64,000 bases of DNA from Anaerolineae bacterium. Lineage in GTDB: Bacteria > Chloroflexota > Anaerolineae > Aggregatilineales > UBA2796. Below the pieces are notes generated by a model. The model was not told the origin of the DNA. It did no database searches and worked only from the letters and a program-made list of their open reading frames with translations. The stretch is from NCBI GenBank assembly GCA_019637615.1, contig JAHBVJ010000015.1, positions 1-64,000 of the forward strand, read 5' to 3'. Position numbers and translations under genes: made by a program. Shown one piece after another: positions 7,746 through 16,326 of the stretch (position 1 is its first letter; every line of letters begins with the position of its first letter).

Positions 7746-8600
7746 CTATTTGCTCAACGACACGTTGGCGAAGGCTTTGACGAACTGCTCTTGCAAGAAG
7801 ACATACACAACCACGATTGGCAGCGTGATCAAGGTGGTCAATGCCCAGATTTGCTCGGCGTTTTCACCGGGCACGGTGCCGCGAAATTGCAGCAGCCCCA
7901 GTTGCAGCGTCCACTGTTCGGGGCGGTTGAGGTACAACAGCGGGCCGAAAAAGTCGTTCCAACTGCCCATGAAGGTCAAGATCGCGACGGTTGCCAGCGC
8001 AGGTCGCACGAGCGGGAGGATGACACGCAAGAAGATCGAGATTTCGCCCGCGCCGTCGATGCGGGCAGCTTCCACCAGTTCATTCGGAATGCCCGTCATA
8101 AACTGTCGGATCAAGAAGATATTGAACACCGACACGGCGGAGGGCACGATCAGCGCGGCGAAGTTGCCCACCCACCCGATGTTGTACATCAGAACGTAGG
8201 TCGGGATCAGAAACAACACGCTGGGAATCATCATAGTCATCAGCATGAAGCCGAAAATCTGGTTGCGCCCCGGGAACGGAATCTTGGCGAAGGCGTAGCC
8301 CGCCAACGCGCTGAGGAACGTGTTGAGCAGCGTGATCGAACCCGCCAGAAAGACGCTGTTCAGGAACATGCGCAGCACGTTGAGCTTATCGAATACGCCC
8401 TGATAACCAGCGAGGGAAACGGAAGTCGGCAGCGCGGCGGGCGAATTCAAAATTTCGCGTCCGGTCTTCAGCGAGTTGATCACCATGTAGAAGAATGGAT
8501 AAATCACCACCACCGCGCCGATGCACAGCGCGGCATACAGGAGCACCGTTGAAAGGGTAATTCGCCGCACTGGCTTGCTAGTCGTTGTGAGTGTAGTCAT
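7746..8600 (-). CDS. ABC sugar transporter permease, MalG-like (CUT1)
   Basis: 284 residues, six predicted membrane helices, and the EAA loop that contacts the ATPase (EAARIDGAGEISIFLRVILPLVRP, about 185-208). The C-terminus ends ANVSLSK, as is common in MalG-type subunits. It is the second membrane subunit of a carbohydrate importer; the partner permease lies 10 bases upstream and the binding protein before that. As in many CUT1 loci, no ATPase gene is present; a shared MsmK/MalK-type ATPase elsewhere would be needed. Substrate is inferred from the neighbouring glycoside enzymes. Confidence 0.92.
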   Translation of the reverse strand: MTTLTTTSKPVRRITLSTVLLYAALCIGAVVVIYPFFYMVINSLKTGREILNSPAALPTSVSLAGYQGVFDKLNVLRMFLNSVFLAGSITLLNTFLSALAGYAFAKIPFPGRNQIFGFMLMTMMIPSVLFLIPTYVLMYNIGWVGNFAALIVPSAVSVFNIFLIRQFMTGIPNELVEAARIDGAGEISIFLRVILPLVRPALATVAILTFMGSWNDFFGPLLYLNRPEQWTLQLGLLQFRGTVPGENAEQIWALTTLITLPIVVVYVFLQEQFVKAFANVSLSK

Positions 8601-8610
8601 AAGGTACGTC

Positions 8611-9552
8611 CTAGTCGGCGTCAGCGGGCATAAACTTGAATTGCATCACCGTCAGGATGGCGATGAACAGCGCCAGCAGCAAACCGATGGTCGAGGCATA
8701 CCCGACATTGCTCTGGTCAAACGCTTGGGCATACAGATACATCACCGGCGTCAGCGCTTGGTTGTTCGGGCCACCGTACACATTGAATCCGATGCTGAAG
8801 ACTTCTCCGAACATCTGCAAACCGTTGATCACATCGATGACGAGCAGGAAGAACAACTGCGGTTTGAGCAGCGGCAGTGTGATGCCGAAGAACATATCTC
8901 TGCCGTTGGCACCATCCACCGCCGCCGCCTCATACAAACGCGGATCGATGCCGTACATGCCCGCCAGCAGGATCACCATGCTGATGCCGAACCACTTCCA
9001 CGTGTTGATCAGCGCGATCACGATCATCGGCAGCGTGTCCTGCGATTTCCAGTAGATTGGCTGCGTGAGGATATGGGTTTCCATCAACCATTTCTGGATC
9101 GGGCCGCCGGGACCAGTCAGCGAGTCACCGATGGTCATCAGGACGACGGTCGAAGTGATCACGGGCAGGAAATACACCGTGCGGAAGAATCGCCCGCCGA
9201 ACTTCACGCGGAACAACAGCGCCGCCACCAGCAAGCCCAAGCCATTCTTCAGGGTGATAAACACCGCCTGATTCAGCGCGATATTGGTGATCCCCTTCCA
9301 GAACAGCGGATCACCGAGTCCGCGTACCCAGTTGCCTATCCCGACAAAGGTTTGATTCTCAGGGTTCACGAAGCTGTAATTGAAATAGGTCAGGAAAAAC
9401 GACAGCACGAGAGGATATAGCCCGAATACCACATACAGCAGCACCCACGGGGAAACGAACACGTATCCCCACTTATGATCGCGGATGCGCTGCCAGAATT
9501 GGCTGCGTTTTGTAGGAAGTTTTGTCTGGGAGGCAGCGGTAAGGGTAGCCAT
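8611..9552 (-). CDS. ABC sugar transporter permease, MalF/UgpA-like (CUT1)
   Basis: 313 residues from ATG 9552; GAGGA lies 9 bases upstream. A TTG five codons earlier (9567) is possible but would bury that ribosome site in the coding region. Six helices, with an EAA loop EAAAVDGANGRDMFFGITLPLLKP near the C-terminal third. It pairs with the MalG-like subunit downstream to form the membrane channel of the glycan importer. A strong hairpin separates it from the upstream binding-protein gene, consistent with lower permease than binding-protein expression. Confidence 0.92.
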   Translation of the reverse strand: MATLTAASQTKLPTKRSQFWQRIRDHKWGYVFVSPWVLLYVVFGLYPLVLSFFLTYFNYSFVNPENQTFVGIGNWVRGLGDPLFWKGITNIALNQAVFITLKNGLGLLVAALLFRVKFGGRFFRTVYFLPVITSTVVLMTIGDSLTGPGGPIQKWLMETHILTQPIYWKSQDTLPMIVIALINTWKWFGISMVILLAGMYGIDPRLYEAAAVDGANGRDMFFGITLPLLKPQLFFLLVIDVINGLQMFGEVFSIGFNVYGGPNNQALTPVMYLYAQAFDQSNVGYASTIGLLLALFIAILTVMQFKFMPADAD

Positions 9553-9613
9553 CCTAACATTCCTCAAATAACAATGAATGAATTATTACTCAATCAACCA
9601 TGCGGCATGACGG

Positions 9614-9645
9614 CTCCCCTCTTTCGTAAGATGGAAAGAGGGGAG
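9614..9645 (-). promoter_or_regulatory. Intercistronic hairpin between binding protein and permease genes
   Basis: CTCCCCTCTTTC (9614-9625) pairs perfectly with GAAAGAGGGGAG (9634-9645) over an 8-base loop. It starts 12 bases past the binding-protein stop and has no T-run on the minus strand. Such hairpins in importer operons (malE-malF is the classic case) protect the upstream mRNA, giving excess binding protein. Confidence 0.65.
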
Positions 9646-9657
9646 GCAAAAACGAAG

Positions 9658-10956
9658 TTATTTGGCTTTGAGTGCCGCACGTGCATCGGCAGCCGCTTGG
9701 GAAACAGCATCGTCGAGCGGAACGCTGCCTTCCACGACCACCTTCTGATACACGCCTTGCACCGCCGCCGCGACCTTTTCCGCCGCCGCGAACTGTTCAG
9801 GCACGCGCCCGTTCTTCATCGATTCAACGAACGGTTGGCGGGCTGGCTCTTGGAAGTACGGATCGCTTGCCAGCGCCGTGACGAACGGCAGATAGCCCAG
9901 TTCTTGGATGAACTGAAGGTTGTTTTCATCCTGCATGAGGAACTTGATGAAATCCCACGCGCGCGCTTCCCGATCCGGCGCGGTCTTGAGGATCATCAGG
10001 GCACGTCCGCCGAGCGTCGTGAAGCTGGGATCGCCTGCGGCGGGGACTGGCACGGGCGCGATGCCCACGTCATCACCGATCACCATCGGCTTCTCTAAGG
10101 CCGACTTCAAGTTCGGTTCCCACGAGTAGCCGTACTGCATCCACATGCCGACGTTGCGTCCGAAGAAGTTCTTTTCCATCGTCGGGGGCGCGTACTGTTG
10201 CGCGTCCTTCACGAAGCCGAAGAAATCCTTCATCTTGCATTCTTCGCGGTCAAACACGACATCGGTGCCCAGCGCGTTGAGCAGTTGGCAGTTACCACCG
10301 TTAGCGTTCAGATAGATCGGCTGGAGCGTGTTCCAATACCAACCGCCCCATTGCAGCGCTTCATTCCAGAACAGCGTACCGTAAACTTTGTCGCCATTAG
10401 CCCGCACTGGCAGTGCATTGATGGCCTTTGCCGCCGCCAAGAACTCGTCCCATGTCGCGGGCGGTTTTTCGGGATCAAGACCGGCTTCCGTGAACAGCGC
10501 CTTGTTGTAGATCATCAGCGTCACGTCAGCGCCGATCGGCACATAGAAGTGATGACCGGACAGCTTTTGCACCGCAGCCGGATTCAACCGCTCGAACAGC
10601 GCCGCGCTGTCGGACATGTCGTCCATGTTGGCAGCCGCATCTTGTGCCGCCAGCGTACCGAGCATCGGCCCGAACGAGGTGATGATCAGGTCAGGTTGGT
10701 TGCCCGCCGCGATCAACGCTTGGAACGCGCCGCCTTCTGGCTCAAGTTCGAGCGAGACCGTGACGCCGGGATTGGCATCTTGATAGTTCTTCACCAATTT
10801 CGTCATGGTGTCTTGCATCGCGCCCGCCACGACCGAAACGCGGATCGAAGATGCCATATCAGTGGATTGTGCGCCGACCGTAGCCAGTGGCATCACGGCG
10901 ATCAAAGCGACTACGACGACAGCTAAACAAGCGACTTGCTTTCGAAAATTAAACAT
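9658..10956 (-). CDS. Extracellular sugar-binding protein of ABC importer (family 1)
   Basis: 432 residues with a secretory signal (basic MFNFRKQ, hydrophobic AVVVVALIAVMPLATVGAQS). The mature part has the family 1 extracellular solute-binding layout: VSVVAGAMQDTMTKLVKNYQDANPGVTV at the N-terminus and the WDFIKFLMQDENNLQFIQELGYLPF block near the C-terminus. No lipobox cysteine is seen at the cleavage region. GAGGT precedes the ATG. A perfect 18-base LacI-type operator lies about 110 bases upstream. It would deliver glycan fragments to the two permeases downstream. Confidence 0.92.
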   Translation of the reverse strand: MFNFRKQVACLAVVVVALIAVMPLATVGAQSTDMASSIRVSVVAGAMQDTMTKLVKNYQDANPGVTVSLELEPEGGAFQALIAAGNQPDLIITSFGPMLGTLAAQDAAANMDDMSDSAALFERLNPAAVQKLSGHHFYVPIGADVTLMIYNKALFTEAGLDPEKPPATWDEFLAAAKAINALPVRANGDKVYGTLFWNEALQWGGWYWNTLQPIYLNANGGNCQLLNALGTDVVFDREECKMKDFFGFVKDAQQYAPPTMEKNFFGRNVGMWMQYGYSWEPNLKSALEKPMVIGDDVGIAPVPVPAAGDPSFTTLGGRALMILKTAPDREARAWDFIKFLMQDENNLQFIQELGYLPFVTALASDPYFQEPARQPFVESMKNGRVPEQFAAAEKVAAAVQGVYQKVVVEGSVPLDDAVSQAAADARAALKAK

Positions 10957-11066
10957 CTTTGACCTCTCTACTAGTCACGTGAGATAAGAACGTTTTGCTC
11001 CTTGATATGCTCGGTTGGTCTGCAATTACTATCTTATGCCTCCTTGCTAAACAGGTACTCAATTCA

Positions 11067-11084
11067 TGTAAAAGCGCTTTTACA
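11067..11084. promoter_or_regulatory. LacI-family operator (perfect 18-bp palindrome)
   Basis: TGTAAAAGCGCTTTTACA is self-complementary over all 18 bases and has the central CG of LacI/PurR operators. It lies between lacI and the binding-protein gene, 111 bases upstream of the latter's start. Matching sites lie upstream of lacI at 12172-12187 and 12271-12288. Confidence 0.82.
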
Positions 11085-11123
11085 ACGTGCGCAATAAAGG
11101 CGCTGAGGCTATCTGAGAGCGCG

Positions 11124-12140
11124 TTAGTCCACGCATCCGCATGATCGTCTGATTACCAACGAAGTCGGCAACTGGACGCGCGGTGCAATTCTGACTTTGC
11201 TATTCTGCTCGGCATCCCGTTGCAGCATACTGAACACCATCCGGGCGGCCTCGCGCCCTAATTCATACGTCGGCTGGTGGACGGTCGTCAGTCCCGGTGA
11301 GATGTAACTCGCGAACGGCACGTCATCGAAGCCAACCACCGCGACATCCTCCGGCACGCGCAAGCCGTGATCTTGCAGCGCGCGGATCGCATCAACGGCC
11401 ATCTGATCGTTCGCGGCGAAGATCGCGCGGGGGCGCTGTGGACGTTGCAGCAAGTCGATCACAGCACGGTAGCCGCTGCCCTCAAAGAAATCACCGCGCA
11501 CGATGTCCTCGTCATCGATGGACAGCCCGTGCTCGTGTAACACATCGCGCAGCCCACGCAGCCGTTCATTGCTATCCGGCGTATAGTCTGTCCCTGTGAT
11601 ATAAGCAAAGCGCTGGTAGCCATGACCAACCAGATGCTCCGCGATCATGCGTCCGCCGCCGTAGTTATCGACCACGAAGGTTGGCACATGGTTGCCAATA
11701 TCTTGCTGGATCAGGATGATCGGTACGCCTGTCTCCTGTATCTGTTTGATGTCCGCACGCCGCGCGTCGATGGCGACCAGTATCATCGCATCGACGTGCC
11801 CACGACGGAACAGCTCAAGATAGCGATGTTCGTTGCCTTGGCGCGTCTGGCTGATGATCAGCAGCGTATAGTTCGCCGCCGTCACTTCGTCGTTGACACC
11901 ACGAAAAATCTGGAAGAAAAACGAGTCGTTAACCTGCGGGATCACGAGTCCCAACATGTTCGTGCGCTGGCTCGCCAACCCACGCGCCAACGCGTTAGCC
12001 TGAAAATTCAGTTCTTGTATGGCCTTCAAAACTCGTTCGCGTGTCTCCGGATGTACCCGATCTCGGTTGTTGACAACACGGGATACGGTGCCGATAGAGA
12101 CGCCTGCTCGCTTTGCCACATCAAAAATCGTTGCGCTCAT
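11124..12140 (-). CDS. LacI-family transcriptional regulator of the glycan locus
   Basis: 338 residues. The N-terminal HTH (ATIFDVAKRAGVSIGTVSRVVNN) and hinge helix (ANALARGLASQRTNMLGLVIP) are typical; residues from about 60 on form the periplasmic-binding-protein-like sensor with the closing VVGFDDVPFASYISPGLTTVHQP. It should repress the importer and enzymes until a sugar ligand binds. Its own promoter carries an operator just downstream of the predicted start point and another further upstream, indicating autoregulation. The ribosome site is weak. The effector cannot be read from the sequence. Confidence 0.92.
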   Translation of the reverse strand: MSATIFDVAKRAGVSIGTVSRVVNNRDRVHPETRERVLKAIQELNFQANALARGLASQRTNMLGLVIPQVNDSFFFQIFRGVNDEVTAANYTLLIISQTRQGNEHRYLELFRRGHVDAMILVAIDARRADIKQIQETGVPIILIQQDIGNHVPTFVVDNYGGGRMIAEHLVGHGYQRFAYITGTDYTPDSNERLRGLRDVLHEHGLSIDDEDIVRGDFFEGSGYRAVIDLLQRPQRPRAIFAANDQMAVDAIRALQDHGLRVPEDVAVVGFDDVPFASYISPGLTTVHQPTYELGREAARMVFSMLQRDAEQNSKVRIAPRVQLPTSLVIRRSCGCVD

Positions 12141-12171
12141 AAAATGCTCATTGGTGTAATGGCGCGTTCGA

Positions 12172-12187
12172 TGTAAAAGCGCTTTTA
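12172..12187. promoter_or_regulatory. LacI-family operator in the lacI leader
   Basis: TGTAAAAGCGCTTTTA, with TAAAAGCGCTTTTA (12174-12187) perfectly palindromic. It lies 32 bases upstream of the lacI start and just downstream of the promoter at 12202-12231, where a bound repressor would block elongation. Confidence 0.78.
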
Positions 12188-12201
12188 TTTTACATAGCTA
12201 C

Positions 12202-12231
12202 ATTAAAACATGCAAATGACCAGCGTGTCAA
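12202..12231 (-). promoter_or_regulatory. Promoter of lacI
   Basis: On the minus strand TTGACA (12231-12226), 18 bases, TTTAAT (12207-12202). The -35 is a perfect consensus. Its position between two operators fits a self-regulated repressor gene. Confidence 0.6.
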
Positions 12232-12270
12232 GGCGTTCAAGCGTAGCATAGAGTCGTTTTCCTATCGAAA

Positions 12271-12288
12271 TGTAAAAGCGTTTTGACA
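12271..12288. promoter_or_regulatory. Imperfect upstream LacI-type operator
   Basis: TGTAAAAGCGTTTTGACA shares the left half and centre with the perfect operator at 11067 but has mismatches in the right half. It lies about 100 bases from the leader operator (start to start 99), a spacing that could allow repressor looping around the lacI promoter. Confidence 0.6.
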
Positions 12289-12401
12289 AAAACCACTAAC
12301 TTACGATGCTCACTCAATGCATCAGATCGAGGCAGCACATCATTGATTCGTTAAAGGGGATTGGATATTAACACGAGGTGCATCAGCACGAGTGGACACG
12401 C

Positions 12402-12430
12402 CTCCCCCTCGCCGTAAGTGCGAAGGGGAG
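12402..12430 (-). terminator. Hairpin after the glutamine-synthetase-family gene
   Basis: CTCCCC (12402-12407) and TCGC (12409-12412) pair with GCGA (12420-12423) and GGGGAG (12425-12430), one C/A mismatch between the two blocks. It begins 18 bases past the stop codon of the liv operon's last gene. There is no clear T-run. Confidence 0.5.
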
Positions 12431-12447
12431 CCTACATCAGCCCACTC

Positions 12448-13875
12448 TTACAAGAATTCGAAGTATTCGCTGACTTCAAACGGCGTCACGATGTCGTTGA
12501 AATTCGGCGCATTGACATCGGCACCGTTATCCGCCGCCTTCTTGATCTCGTGGCGCTTGACGGCGACGTACAGCTTGACCAGTTCTTCGCCCAACGATTC
12601 GCGCAGGGCAGTATCGGCTTCCAGCGCATCCAACGCGACGGGCAAGCTGACGGGCAGGTCTTGCACATCCGTCAAACCGTAGGCAATGCCGGTGGTCGCG
12701 GCGGGCGGCTCGATCTTGTTGCGCAACCCGTCGAGTCCTGCCGCGATAGTCGCCGCCATTACCAGATACGGGTTCGACGCCCCGCCGGGGATGCGGTTTT
12801 CGACGTGTGCGCCCTCACCGCGCAATCCCTTGATCCGGAATCCCACCGTGCGATTCTCGAAGCCCCATGTGGCGTTAGTCGGCGCGAATGACCACTGCTT
12901 ATAGCGCTTGTAGCAGTTGATGGTCGGTGCGGCAAACGCGCAGAACGCCGTCGCGTGCTTGATCTGACCACCGATCCACCAGCGGCAGATGTCATTCAGC
13001 GCGGTGGGATCGTCGGGATTGGAGAACGCGTTCGTGCCCGTCTTGAGATTGGTCAGGCTGTGATGATAGTGGCAGCCGTTGGCAGATTGATCCGCATAGG
13101 GCTTGGTCATGAAGCTCGCCATGTAGCCGTGCTGCTGCGCGATCTCCTTGACGCCATTCTTGAACGTGAAGGCGATGTCGGCAGCGTCGATGCCCTTGGC
13201 GGGGCCAAAGTTGATCTCCATCTGACCGGGGCCATATTCCGAGTTCGAGGTGATGATGTCCACGCCGATCTGCGACATCTCGCGCAGGATGCGCCCGATC
13301 AGGTCAGGATCGAAGTTGTTACGTAACGTTGAAAAGATTTGAATGCCGGGGAAAGGCGGTTGGCGTGTCTCGGCGTCCACGAAATAGTTTTCGTACTCGA
13401 AACCGGAGAAAAATCCATAGCCAAGTGCTTCAAGTTCACCGAGCAGCGCACGCGCCACCGCGCGCGGGGACGCCATCGCGGGCGTGCCATCCTGAAAATA
13501 AGGTTCGCAGATCACGCGTGCAGTGCGCTCGGCCTTGACTTCGCCCAATTCTTCGAGTTCGATGGTCGCCCACGGCACCGTTTTGACGGTATGCAAATCG
13601 GGGAAGATGCGCGAGTCGGGGAAGCCGCGATCTTCCAGATAGCCAGTGCCCATCGCCACACCCGACTGCACATCGAAGCCGAGCTGACCGAGCAGGAAGT
13701 TCAGGCCACTGAGCGCGAAATGTTTGAAGTGACGCACGGGCACAGTCTTGGAACGGCTCGTCCCGTGCGTATCGGTTTGCTCAAAACGAATATATTCGAC
13801 ATTTTTGAAGGTGAGATCGTTGAGGATTTCTTCGACAACACTTCTGTCGATCTTCAGCGGAACTGGTGTGACCAT
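12448..13875 (-). CDS. Glutamine synthetase family protein (GlnA/PuuA-like)
   Basis: About 475 residues from ATG 13875; a TTG eight codons earlier is also in frame. Motifs in order: FEYENYF (metal glutamates), GPGQMEINFGP, ANGCHYHHSL (the G-x-H loop), NRTVGFRIKG and ENRIPGGASNPYLVMAA. GQME replaces the GQHE of classical nitrogen-assimilating enzymes, which places it among PuuA/FluG/GlnT-like ligases that join glutamate to amines or other nitrogen compounds. It is the last gene after livH-livM-livK, so it may ligate the imported amino acid or amine. The acceptor is unknown. Confidence 0.85.
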   Translation of the reverse strand: MVTPVPLKIDRSVVEEILNDLTFKNVEYIRFEQTDTHGTSRSKTVPVRHFKHFALSGLNFLLGQLGFDVQSGVAMGTGYLEDRGFPDSRIFPDLHTVKTVPWATIELEELGEVKAERTARVICEPYFQDGTPAMASPRAVARALLGELEALGYGFFSGFEYENYFVDAETRQPPFPGIQIFSTLRNNFDPDLIGRILREMSQIGVDIITSNSEYGPGQMEINFGPAKGIDAADIAFTFKNGVKEIAQQHGYMASFMTKPYADQSANGCHYHHSLTNLKTGTNAFSNPDDPTALNDICRWWIGGQIKHATAFCAFAAPTINCYKRYKQWSFAPTNATWGFENRTVGFRIKGLRGEGAHVENRIPGGASNPYLVMAATIAAGLDGLRNKIEPPAATTGIAYGLTDVQDLPVSLPVALDALEADTALRESLGEELVKLYVAVKRHEIKKAADNGADVNAPNFNDIVTPFEVSEYFEFL

Positions 13876-13911
13876 AAGGATTTGTCGCCTTTGTTGCAAT
13901 AGGAATCAAAT

Positions 13912-13934
13912 GGGGTCGAGACGCGCCCGACCCC
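13912..13934 (-). promoter_or_regulatory. Intercistronic hairpin between livK and the glutamine-synthetase-like gene
   Basis: GGGGTCG (13912-13918) pairs with CGACCCC (13928-13934). It lies 27 bases past the livK stop and has no T-run on the minus strand, so it probably protects or partly attenuates rather than fully ends transcription. Confidence 0.45.
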
Positions 13935-13960
13935 GTCTGTTCGAAACAATTATAGTGGCG

Positions 13961-15148
13961 TTACTTGGTATCAGCCGAAGGCACTTTTTCCGGCACGATT
14001 TCCGCCGCAAGGGTGAACTTACCATCCTTAACGAGGATCATGGTCACGCCCTTTTGTGGCACGCGGCTGCCAGCGAAGGTGATCGAACCAGTGATCGCTT
14101 TGTAATCCTTGGTTTCGTTCAACGCTTTCTGGATGGCGGCGGCATCGGTGCTGCCCGCGCGGGTGATGGCATCCGCCAGCAGATAGACGGCGTCGTAACC
14201 GAGCGCGGCGAAGGCGTTCTCAGGATCGTGCGTGTATTCTTTGTTGTAGGCATCGATGAACTTCTTGATCCCGTCCGTGCCGAGTTCTTTATCCATCAGC
14301 GCGTGCGTCGTGAAATAGACATTTTCCGAGGCCGCACCTGCGACACTGACCAGATCGGGCGTATCGTAGCCGTCGCCACCGATCACCGGCCCGTTGAGGC
14401 CAGCTTCACGGAGCTGCTTGACCACCGGCCCCACATTATAAGGCATCGCGGCGATGTAGTAGAAATCGGGCTGCTTTTCCAGCGCCTTGAGCTTGGTGAT
14501 CTGCGCAGAGAAGTCTGTCGCGCTGTCTTCATACGTATCTTCGAGGACGAGCGTGCCGCCGAGTTCGGTGAAACGCGCCTTGAAGTACGCACCGAGCAGT
14601 GACGTGTATTCGACGCCCTTATCGATCAGCAGATAGGCGCTGGTGCCGAAGGTCTTGTAGCCATATTCCGCGCCAGCAGCGGCCTGTACGTTGTCACCAA
14701 AGCAAGCCAGCCACAACAAGTCACCGATCTGGTCGGGCAGTTTGGGCGAAGTAGCGCCAGCGGTGATGAACGGAATGCCCGCCTTCTGGATGATCGGGCC
14801 GGATGCCAGCACCGAGTCGGAGTCGGTAAAGCCAACCACGGCGACGACTTTGTCTTCTTCCACGAACTGCTTGGCGATGGTCGCAGTCACGTCCATTTCG
14901 TATTTGCTATCACGCACCACCAATTCCAGTGGGCGTCCTAGGACGCCGCCCGCCGCGTTGATCTCTTTTGCCGCGAGCTGCGCACCGTTGGCAGCGGGCA
15001 AGTCAAGCGCCGACTCAGCACCAGTCAATGCGAAGCCGCCGCCCACTTTGATCGGGTCTTGGGCGCGGGTGAGGCTTGGTACGCCAGACAGCGCGATCAA
15101 GGCGGCTGCGGCGACTCCGGCTAACGCACGAATTGATTTGTTGCTCAT
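13961..15148 (-). CDS. Branched-chain amino acid-type ABC binding protein (LivK-like)
   Basis: 395 residues with a signal peptide (MSNKSIRALAGVAAAALIALSGVPSLTRAQ). The mature protein is a type I periplasmic-binding fold of the Leu/Ile/Val family: IKVGGGFALTGAESALDLPAANGAQLAAKEINAAGGVLGRPLELVV, then VVAVVGFTDSDSVLASGPIIQKAGIPFITAGATSPKL. GGAGG sits 10 bases before the ATG. No lipobox is visible. It would feed LivH/LivM. Family members bind amino acids, amides, urea or aromatic acids, so the ligand is open; the glutamine-synthetase-like gene next door hints at a nitrogen compound. Confidence 0.9.
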   Translation of the reverse strand: MSNKSIRALAGVAAAALIALSGVPSLTRAQDPIKVGGGFALTGAESALDLPAANGAQLAAKEINAAGGVLGRPLELVVRDSKYEMDVTATIAKQFVEEDKVVAVVGFTDSDSVLASGPIIQKAGIPFITAGATSPKLPDQIGDLLWLACFGDNVQAAAGAEYGYKTFGTSAYLLIDKGVEYTSLLGAYFKARFTELGGTLVLEDTYEDSATDFSAQITKLKALEKQPDFYYIAAMPYNVGPVVKQLREAGLNGPVIGGDGYDTPDLVSVAGAASENVYFTTHALMDKELGTDGIKKFIDAYNKEYTHDPENAFAALGYDAVYLLADAITRAGSTDAAAIQKALNETKDYKAITGSITFAGSRVPQKGVTMILVKDGKFTLAAEIVPEKVPSADTK

Positions 15149-15228
15149 AAGTCTCTATCCTCCAACTGTTTAATGCATGAGTGAGTTGATGGCAGGTTGA
15201 ATTTTACCCCCTGTTCACCTCGCGTCAA

Positions 15229-16326
15229 TCAATCACGCTTGGTGGGCGTTTGTGCAGATCGCACACCTAACAGCCGACCAAGCCATCCGAAGCTGATTTC
15301 GCGGTCATCCATCAAGCCGCCGGGGCGGGTGATGATGATGATGATAAACAGGAGTGCCAGCAGAAAACCGCTAATTCCGTAAAGTTGGTTGGCGTCCTCG
15401 AACCGGCGCAAAATCTCGCTGATAGTGATGATCGTAATCGGCCCTAACACGGAACCAGTGACCGATCCCATCCCGCCAACGACCAGCATCGTGATCACGC
15501 GGAAGGTGAGGTCGAAGTAGAACGTGGCGGGCGAAAACGAGGTGATGAAATGCCCCCACAGCGCACCCGCGACCGCCGTGAAAAATGCACTGATGACGTA
15601 AGCCAGCAAGCGCGGACGCATGATCACGATCCCGACCGATTGCGCGGCAGCGGTATCTTCGCGCTGCGCGAACATGGCGCGCCCGTATGCCGAGAACTTG
15701 ATCCGCCACAGGCAGTACAGCACGACCGCGACCCACGCATATACCCACCACAAATCGGTGTAGGCGGTCACGTTGGAGAATGTACGTGATCCACGCGTGA
15801 AAGCATCCGCGTTGATCAGCACGACGCGTACGATGATCAAGAAGCCGAGTGTAGCCACGGAGACGAAATTGCCCGATAGCCGCATCAGCACCGCCCCCAC
15901 CAGCAGCGCGACGACGGCGACCAACAGCCCCGCCACAATCGTCGCCAGCAAGAATCCCAGCGGGAACGGGCCAAGCATGGCGTCGAAATGTACGCCCGCC
16001 AACCATTCCGGCAGATTCGGCAAATACGAGGCTTTGGTTTCGACAGGCAGCGTAAGAATCGCGGAGATATACGCGCCGAGCGCCATGAAGCCGATGTGAC
16101 CGAGCGAGAACACACCCGTAAACCCGTTGGCGAGATTCAGGCTGGCAACGAGGATGATGAACATGCCAAGATTGATGAAAATGCCCTGCCACACGCTGCT
16201 GCCTGATGCTTGCAGCGCAATCAGGATGGCGATCACCGCCACGATGATGCCGCCTAATCCGATGCGGTTGCCGAGTGTGGTGGACGGATTTTGTGTTGGC
16301 GCGAAGCTGGTGCGCAAGGTGGTCAT
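15229..16326 (-). CDS. livM: Branched-chain amino acid-type ABC permease LivM
   Basis: 365 residues, strongly hydrophobic, with the LivM signature region NLANGFTGVFSLGHIGFMALGAYISA and the C-terminal GSVTGSVLGPITIITISEILRRF. There are about ten helices. Its start overlaps the livH stop by four bases (ATGA), so the two subunits are translationally coupled. A glycine/proline/arginine-rich tail is cytoplasmic. No LivG or LivF ATPase gene lies in this operon or elsewhere in the window. Confidence 0.93.
   Translation of the reverse strand: MTTLRTSFAPTQNPSTTLGNRIGLGGIIVAVIAILIALQASGSSVWQGIFINLGMFIILVASLNLANGFTGVFSLGHIGFMALGAYISAILTLPVETKASYLPNLPEWLAGVHFDAMLGPFPLGFLLATIVAGLLVAVVALLVGAVLMRLSGNFVSVATLGFLIIVRVVLINADAFTRGSRTFSNVTAYTDLWWVYAWVAVVLYCLWRIKFSAYGRAMFAQREDTAAAQSVGIVIMRPRLLAYVISAFFTAVAGALWGHFITSFSPATFYFDLTFRVITMLVVGGMGSVTGSVLGPITIITISEILRRFEDANQLYGISGFLLALLFIIIIITRPGGLMDDREISFGWLGRLLGVRSAQTPTKRD

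Noticed and set aside
7599..9420. Two long plus-strand open frames (7599-8552 and 8521-9420) antisense to the permease genes
   Set aside because: His/Gln/Arg-rich translations with no motif, overlapping certain permease genes.
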